From contig CAMZMU010000049.1 of the NCBI GenBank assembly GCA_947311845.1, forward strand, positions 10,372,683 through 10,436,682: a DNA stretch of 64,000 nt, written 5' to 3'. Shown here in pieces: positions 57,601 to 64,000 of the stretch; positions within the stretch are counted from its first letter, which is position 1; the number at the start of each line of letters is the position of its first letter. The position numbers and the translations under genes are program-made. The stretch is from Poa pratensis (lineage: Eukaryota; Streptophyta; Magnoliopsida; Poales; Poaceae). The notes beneath the pieces were generated by a model. That model had not been told where the DNA came from and did not search any database. It saw only the letters and a list, made by a program, of their open reading frames with translations.

Positions 57601-60600
57601 ATTCTCAAAGTCAACTTAGTGCATGCTTGTGGGGTAGAGGGAAGGATTGGAGCGAATTCAGTGAATTTGGAATAGTAAGTTGTCCAAACAAATTTTTCTT
57701 ATTAATTTCCTACATATTTCATTTTAATGAAATGATAAATCTAAAAGAAACCCCAGGTGATTATTTTGATTGTGAGAAATTGTTATGGATTTAGCTAGAA
57801 TCCGGTTTGAAAAGTTTTAGTAACGCATACTGAAGTCATTATCAGGTTAAGACCTGATATTGTGTAAACAATTAATTTTGAGGGATGATATCGTGTAAAC
57901 CTTACTTGGCCAGACTGGATTTGTTGTTCAGGGATGTTAGTGCTCCAAAATTGTCCCTTTTCCTTAAGAAATGAAAATTCCGTGATATGTAGTATGAACT
58001 TGTAAAGGTGTCCATATTCTACCATGACATATCTATGAACTTCATGATTTTTTTTTCAAGATGCACACATACCTAAACCGTAAAACTCATTACTCATGGA
58101 TACACCCTTTCATGCATGTGCATAAGCCACTCATTTATGCAAACCGCAAAATATTAGGAGATAAGTCCGATGTTTTCCGCAAACCACCACCTTTACTGTA
58201 CATCGGAATTAACATGAGTCGTCCAGTTCACCGATCCAATGGTTTATGTGGGTCTGGTACTCCACATTTAGCAATAACTACAAAACTTAGCTGAAGGCCT
58301 GAAGCTCAGGGAGTAGAGCGGAGATTTCTAGCTCCCGAGTTAAATTTATTCTTTTATTTAAATATTTTAAAAGTCAAGTATATATGTTTTCGAAAACCTG
58401 GAAAACAATCCCGCATGTTGAAAATGATGTATCCCACGAACAGTGTAAAATCTCAATTTGAATTATTTTATATTCTAATATACACAAAAAATGACAAATA
58501 TGTAGATCTAAGTATGCACACTATCAAATCTTGAAAATATACAATATTTTTTTCATTTTTGTGTGGCACATAACATAAGACTATTTGCATTGTGATTTTA
58601 ATGCTTGTACGATGCATCAATGACTACGCCCAGATTTTTTTTCAGTTTTTTTAAACTTGTTAATATAGTTTCTGAATTTTAAAATAAAGAGTCGCTCGAG
58701 CTCCGGAGACAAAATGACTTTACATAGGAATACCTCTAGAGGGGTATTTTGGGTTTTTTCGTGTCTTAGTTTTGTGTTTTTTTGAGGATGGAGGAGCGTT
58801 GACGGCGGGGCGACAGTAGGGGCCGGCTGCATTGGGCGGCGAGATGGGGGATTGGGACTTGGGAGGAGGAGCACCCGTCCTCACACCGCAGATCGCCATG
58901 GGAGCAGGCCGCCCGTGGCGCGTCCTTCACCCGCTGCTCCTCCACGAGCAAGCCCGGCGGCCCCGAAGCGCCTCTTCCTCCAGCTCTCCGGCTGTCGGTC
59001 AGGGCATGGCAACCCGACGAGCCGCCGCGGAGGTTGGCGAGGAGGGGCTCGAATGGTGTGCGCGGCAAGGAGCCTAACTCACACCGGTTGACTGGCGCGG
59101 CAAGGAAAGTGTTTTGTACTCCCGAGCTCCCGTGATCCTGGCATTTTTAAAAAAACGAAAAATATTTATAAGTTTAAAAATAATTAAAAAACATCCTGGA
59201 GGTAGCTAATAGTGTATTAAATGAACGTGCCAAATTTCACCTTCAAACACTATGTATTCTAGACTACACAGCCGAGAATACAAAGTATTTGAATGTGATT
59301 TTTTGCACGTTCGTTGAATACACGTTTGGCTACATCTGAGATTTTTTCTGAAGTTTTTGAAACTCATAAATATATTTTTCAATTTTTTTAAACCAGCATG
59401 ATCACTGGAGCTGGGGAGCACAAAATCTCCTCTCCTGTCCTCCATAATTGACGGCCAGATTGACCTGGTACTCCATCGCATGGTTTTGGAGTACCAGGGT
59501 ACTAAAAGTCCTTACTACTACTCCCTCATCCAAGTTTACTAGGCCCCGTTCGGAACTCTCCGGTATCAAGGCAAGAGCGCAAATTTTGGATAAGTTTTTT
59601 ATTTTCGTATTGGCCAATATGTTCGGAACATGAGAGACTTGCAATCACCACAGGAAGGATGATTTGGTGAAGTAACGGTTGTCCTAATAAACATGTATGG
59701 AGGCAGTCTTATCTTAGTTTTATGTATTTTCGTTCCTATGTTTTCCTTAAAAAAATAAGTTTTATAGTGGTTTCTTTAACTTTTTTTCCTTCTTTGTGTA
59801 AGCTTTATCAAATATATTCATATGAAACAAATATATTGCAGGTACTTCATTGTAGTGGATGATTTATGGACAGCATCAGTATGGGATATCATTAGCCGTG
59901 CTTTTCCTTATGGTGAATTTTGCAGCAGAATACTAACAACCACACAAATTGAGGATGTATCATTGTCCTGTTCTGGTTATGAGTCAGAGTACATATTTAA
60001 GATGCGACCTCTTAATGATGCTGATTCTCGAAAATTATTCTTCAATACTGTTTTCGGCTCTGAAGGTGAAGGTGGCTGCCCTAGGCAGTTTGAATTAGTT
60101 GCAGATGGGATTATAAGTAAATGCGGTGGTTTACCGTTATTAACGCTATATATAGCAAATCTGTTGATATCAAGTAAACCAAACCCTGAAATTCAGCAAT
60201 GGGAGAAGGTAGAAAGTTCTTTGCCTTCCAGTTTGAAGACAAATCCTACTTCCCAAGGGATGAAAGATGTTCTCATTCTTATTTACAACAGGCTTCCACT
60301 TCATTTGAAGGCATGCTTGCTCTATGTTAGTATGTATCCAGAGGGCTGCACCATCAGGAAGGATGATTTGGTGAAGCAATGGATTGCTGAAAGTTTTTTT
60401 GTCGGTGACATTGGGCATGGTTGTTTTGACGAGCTTGTCAGAAGAGGTATGATCCAGCCTGTAGACACCAACTATCATGGCGAGGTGTTGTCAGGCACAG
60501 TTAACCACATGGTACTGGATTTTATCAGGTACAAATCCTTGGAGGATAATTTCATCATTCCTGTGAACAATTTTGAATCAACTCCAGGGCTTCCTGACAA

Positions 60601-63600
60601 GGTTCGTCGACTGTCCTTCCAGTTCGGAGGAGCAAAAAGTGTAAAGATACCATTAAGCATCAGAGTGTCCCAAGTACGATCACTTTTGTATTGTGGATTC
60701 TCCAGATTTTTACCTTCCATTCCAGATTACGGCCTTCTTCGAGTTCTGATTCTTCATATTTGGGCTGATCAAGACCAGAACTGTTTTGACCTCACTACAG
60801 TTGGTGAACTAATTCGACTGAGATATCTGAAGGTTGAATGTAATATCATTGTCAATTTGCCAGACAAGATTGAAGGGTTACGATACTTGCAGACACTGCA
60901 AGTAGATGGAAGACTATGTGCTGTTCCAAGAGATATTGGTCATTTGGAGAAATTACGGTACCTCCGCCTTCCAAGCCAGGCTAATCTGAGGGACCTTGGC
61001 GGCCTGACAAATCTCCAGGATCTTCATCTCACCCATTCTACAGTACATCCACCTGATAATCTGGAGGAGAACATGAAATACCTGGGCTCAGTTCTCGAGA
61101 AACTCGGCAACCTCAAATCTGTAATTGTGGCATTTGAAGGTTTCTCTCCCGTGAATACTTCAAGCATGAACGTTTCATGTGATGGCTTGAGCAATTTGTC
61201 CCCTGCCCTGTCCCATCTCGAGAGACTTGAGTTATTGCCACGGATTTGCATCTTTGCCAGCCTCCCGAAGTGGTTTAAAACACTCGGCAAACTCTACACT
61301 CTAAAGATAACAGTTAGAGAGTTGTCAAACAGTGATACTGATATCATTAAAGGATTGCCTGCCCTTACTGCTCTCTCACTGTATATCCAGACAGCGTCCG
61401 CAGAGAGAATTGTCTTTGGTAAGGCTGGATTTTCAGCTCTCAAGTACTTCAAATTGAGGTGCAGCAAACCTTTACTGAAATTTGAGACTGATGCAATGCC
61501 TAATCTTCGGAAGCTCAAGCTAGTCTTCAATGCCCAGGAAGTGCAGCAACATGGTGCTGCACCTATCTGCATCGAGCACTTGGCAGGGCTTAAAGAGATA
61601 TCCGCAAAAATTTGGGATGCAGGTGTTGCTGGCGCAGAGTCTGCCTTAAGAAATTCTATTAGCAATGATCCAAAAAATCCAAACATCGATGTTCAATGGA
61701 ATTTCTATGCCAGCGAAGATAGAATTATGGCGACACCTAACCAAGCAGCCGTGATTACGGAAGAACGAGGTGGGATCCTGGAGGAAAACACAGAATATGA
61801 ATCATATTCTGTGTACAAAAGGGAAGATGGGGACAGAGATCTCTATGCTAGCGAAGATAGAATCATGGCGACACCAGACCGAGCAGCCGTGGTTACAGAA
61901 GAACGAGGTGAGATCCTGGAGGAAAACACAGAACATGAGTACGAAGGGGAAGACGGAGACGGAAAATCTGATAGTGGGTATGAATTTTTCCTCCCTTTGA
62001 TTGACTGGTTCGTTCTTCAGCCTGTTTTCTCACTTATGCTAAATGATTGCTGTAATCAGAATTACTACGTTACTGGAGTCCTCTCCCGTGTCACCTCGGA
62101 GATCCACCATGTCCATGTGGCAATATCGCCAGAAGCTCCTCTCTGCGTGGACCGAGGCCAGGTACACCTTGAAATACGGACTCCGCGCCAAAATGAAAGC
62201 CGACGGCTTCCTCTGGTCGCGCAACATTGTTCCATGCACCGCCGGTGAGGTATCCATTGCCGGCGTCCATGCTAACAGTCAGATCGAGGACTGGTGTCGT
62301 GTAGAAGAGTGCTCCCCTGCCCTTGGCACCTTCGTCGGTATCTTTGATGGTCACGGTGGCCCTGAGGCTGCCAAATTTACTGCTGCGCATCTCTACCCTA
62401 ACCTCCAATCCGGAGCCGCGTCTAGCTGGCAGGGCGTGACAACTCACACCATCAGAAAGGCGTTCCTGGACACAGAGGCAGGATTCATCGCTTGTGTTTC
62501 GAGCATGTGGCCAGGCAAGCCACGCATTGCTGCCGTAGGGTCATGCTGCCTCGTCGGTGTCGTGCACCAGCGGACTCTTTTCATCGCCAACCTCGGGCAC
62601 TCCCGGGCTCTTCTCGGAAAAGTCGGCCTCGATGGGCAGATCGCCCCAGAGCAGCTGTCCAGTGAACACGATGTCTGTCACGAGAGTGTCAGGCAGGAGC
62701 TCATGGCTCAGCACCCTGATGATACCCAGATCGTGGTGCTAAAGCATAATGTCTGGAGAGTCAAGGGCATCATCAAGGTCGTTCTTATCTTAGTTTGATT
62801 TTGTATTTAATAAAGAAAGCCGCATGCATCTTTTCAATGCAGAGGCTGGGGGTCTCCTCCATTTCTAAAAAAAAGGGGTTTGATTTTGTATTACACTACT
62901 TGCATACATATATATATTCGGTGCTTACGCAGTGAATGATGCAGGTGTCGAGATCAATAGGTGATGCATACTTGAAACACGGGCGGTTTAACAGGGAACC
63001 GCTACATAGTAAGCTCAGACTTGAACCATTCAGCCGGCCTATATTGAGTGCCAACCCATCTATCATCAAACGCAATCTTCAACCAAGTGACCGTTTCATC
63101 ATATTTGCCTCTGATGGTTTGTGGGAGTTCTTGAGTAATGAGGAAGCCATCGAGATTGTTCACAAACATGAGCGTACTGTAAGCATCGACACTTGTATAT
63201 CATTCAGTTTTTTATGTGATGATGGTTCTTGGCTTTGACCTGTTGCCTAAGATGATTTAAGATCAATTTGTGAAATCTCTATGGCTATATCATTAACCCT
63301 GCAATGTGTACATTAAATCTTTATGCCCTCAAACCTATTTGTTCAAACCCTTTCACTTGGTTACAGTAGGGAAGTTTTGCTTTGCCCCAGTAGGGAAGTT
63401 TTGCTTTGCACCTATTTGTTTACTTTTTCCTCTTCATCCAGGTCCATGAAATAGTAGTATAGTGATGCAAAATGTGTACTGGGTTATTGTAGGTACATAC
63501 AGGTAATTAAATCTTGCTACTTACACTGAAGGAACACGGGTTTTGTGCTATTTTTTTCAAGTTGAGCGATCTGCCGTATGCATTGTGTGATTGGTGCTCT

Positions 63601-64000
63601 TGATTAGTATAATAGTAATACCATGCGTGAAGCTGCGTACTAATAAACTAGTAATACAAACAAATACGATTAAAGTTTTGATATGCTAGTTTTACCAGAC
63701 TGACTGTGGTCCTTTAATGTGCACCATAAATTTATTCAATTGCAGCAGTTGCTAGGACATTTTTGGTTTTTTCTTGTTAGGTAAGTAGTTAATATCTGTT
63801 TAAATATGTGGCAAACTCCCTTATTTATTTTACTTGCTTTGCGAGAGAAAACTTGTGTACATTATAACTAGCATGCCTTTTCCGTTATATTCAGGGGATT
63901 TCAAAAAGGCTTGTAAAGGCAGCTCTCCACGAAGCGGCGCGGAAATGTGAGATGAGTTACAAAGATCTTAAGAAGATCAAAAGAGGGGTCCGTAGGAATT
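54613..64000 (+). CDS. NLR-2: CC-NB-LRR protein predicted to be fused to a PP2C phosphatase domain (3' end outside window)
   Basis: Exons are 54613-55529, 59842-61977, 62060-62777, 62945-63178 and 63895-64000+, all GT-AG and phase-consistent, giving at least 1,370 residues. Residues 1-150 are an Rx-type coiled coil ([11 protein letters not shown]). The NB domain has P-loop GSAGVGKTT (233-241), kinase-2 [22 protein letters not shown] and CGGLPL (400-405); the MHD site reads VNHMVLD (526-532). Leucine-rich repeats run about 560-910. Two 46-residue linker repeats starting [11 protein letters not shown] (928, 974) follow, then the PP2C domain from 1018. NLRs detect effectors; fused extra domains often act as decoys of host targets. 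The ATG at 54613 was preferred over 54478 because it follows a likely 5' UTR acceptor and begins a normal CC domain. Alternatively two genes lie here, NLR-2 ending by 62248 and a PP2C starting at 62109. Confidence 0.75.
57454..57565. mobile_element. Degenerate Stowaway-type MITE with a 25-base G tract
   Basis: CTCCGTTGATATTTT after TA at the left and GGGAG before TA at the right are Stowaway-like, and the interior CAAATTTTACAAAGTTTGAC is a phrase common in such elements. The right TIR contains an uninterrupted run of 25 G (57539-57563), expanded from the usual GGAGGGAG. Confidence 0.6.
59112..59425. mobile_element. Small TIR element (314 bp) in intron 1 of NLR-2
   Basis: TTTTGTACTCCCGAGCTCC at the left pairs with the complement of TTTTGTGCTCCCCAGCTCC at the right, and both continue .GTGATC. 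The interior is AT-rich and non-coding. Target duplication is unclear. Confidence 0.65.
62060..64000 (+). other. PP2C (class D type) protein phosphatase module of NLR-2
   Basis: The module resembles plant clade-D PP2Cs: [82 protein letters not shown], then [29 protein letters not shown] and [16 protein letters not shown]. Asp1114 in DGHGG, the Asp of SIGD and that of SDGLW, metal ligands in the family, are kept, but the usual GDSR is GHSR (His1198). Introns fall where class-D genes have them (after VKGI.K and before GISKRL), so the module came from genomic DNA and not from a retrocopy. The usual first 30-40 residues are replaced by [17 protein letters not shown] at 62109 lies in a good context (CCACCATGT) and may be the ancestral PP2C start. 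Clade-D PP2Cs dephosphorylate serine/threonine in proteins such as plasma-membrane H+-ATPases. Confidence 0.85.

Larger units (their letters stand above)
55530..59841 (+). other. Intron 1 of NLR-2 (4.3 kb), filled with repeats
   Basis: The intron splits the NB domain directly before kinase-2, the same place as in NLR-1. It contains a degenerate Stowaway-like piece (about 55995-56165), a repeat at 56290-57420 that reads like the reverse complement of a retroposed sequence, a MITE with a poly-G tract, GC-rich sequence at 58790-59100, a TIR element at 59112-59425, and a 28-bp piece matching the downstream NLR exon (59652-59680). Confidence 0.7.

Noticed and set aside
62043..62108. Translation start of an independent PP2C at 62043
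   Set aside because: That ATG is within the predicted 82-bp intron; if the PP2C is separate, the ATG at 62109 in a better context is more likely.

Overview
The window is plant nuclear DNA, almost certainly from a Triticeae grass (wheat, Aegilops or a close relative). Genes are intron-rich and separated by nested transposons of types common in that tribe: Stowaway elements with CTCCCTCCGT ends, a long LTR beginning TGAAGGAGATATGCC, LINE and SINE fragments, a PIF/Harbinger element and Helitrons. The organism call rests on remembered repeat families and gene style, since no search was possible.

Positions 1-20,000 are a gene-dense arm with four housekeeping-type genes. They are a six-exon SEC14/CRAL-TRIO protein with a C-terminal membrane anchor (+, 1857-6483), an SR-rich nine-CCHC zinc-knuckle protein (+, 9099-12104), and two actin-depolymerising factors (-, 13535-14929 and 19120-19678). 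In the last three genes the start codon is an exon of its own. A 2-kb PIF/Harbinger element with a 410-codon ORF sits between the ADFs, and small TIR elements lie in introns and spacers.

Positions 20,000-29,700 hold a 6.6-kb Copia element with two 230-bp LTRs that I read as identical but with ruined coding capacity, then a decayed LINE. Positions 29,984-32,775 (-) carry NLR-1, a CC-NB-LRR gene whose P-loop lysine is replaced by methionine and whose GLPL and MHD motifs are missing. A LINE, itself interrupted by a Stowaway element, is inserted 83 bp upstream of its start codon.

Positions 33,000-54,000 are nested repeats. The clearest nest is a Helitron inside the TIR of a Stowaway element inside a solo LTR, with a second solo LTR nested in the same host LTR. 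A second Helitron (5' end duplicated by an 858-bp tandem duplication) ends 543 bp upstream of NLR-2.

Positions 54,613-64,000 (+) carry NLR-2, with intact P-loop, kinase-2 and GLPL motifs but a changed MHD. Its reading frame runs, through a predicted 82-bp intron, into a PP2C-type protein phosphatase that continues past the window edge. This looks like an NLR with an integrated PP2C domain. NLR-1 and NLR-2 are head to head, the arrangement of known sensor/helper NLR pairs, though 21.8 kb of transposons now separate them. The predicted NLR-PP2C fusion, with a damaged metal-site motif in the phosphatase, is the most interesting item here.
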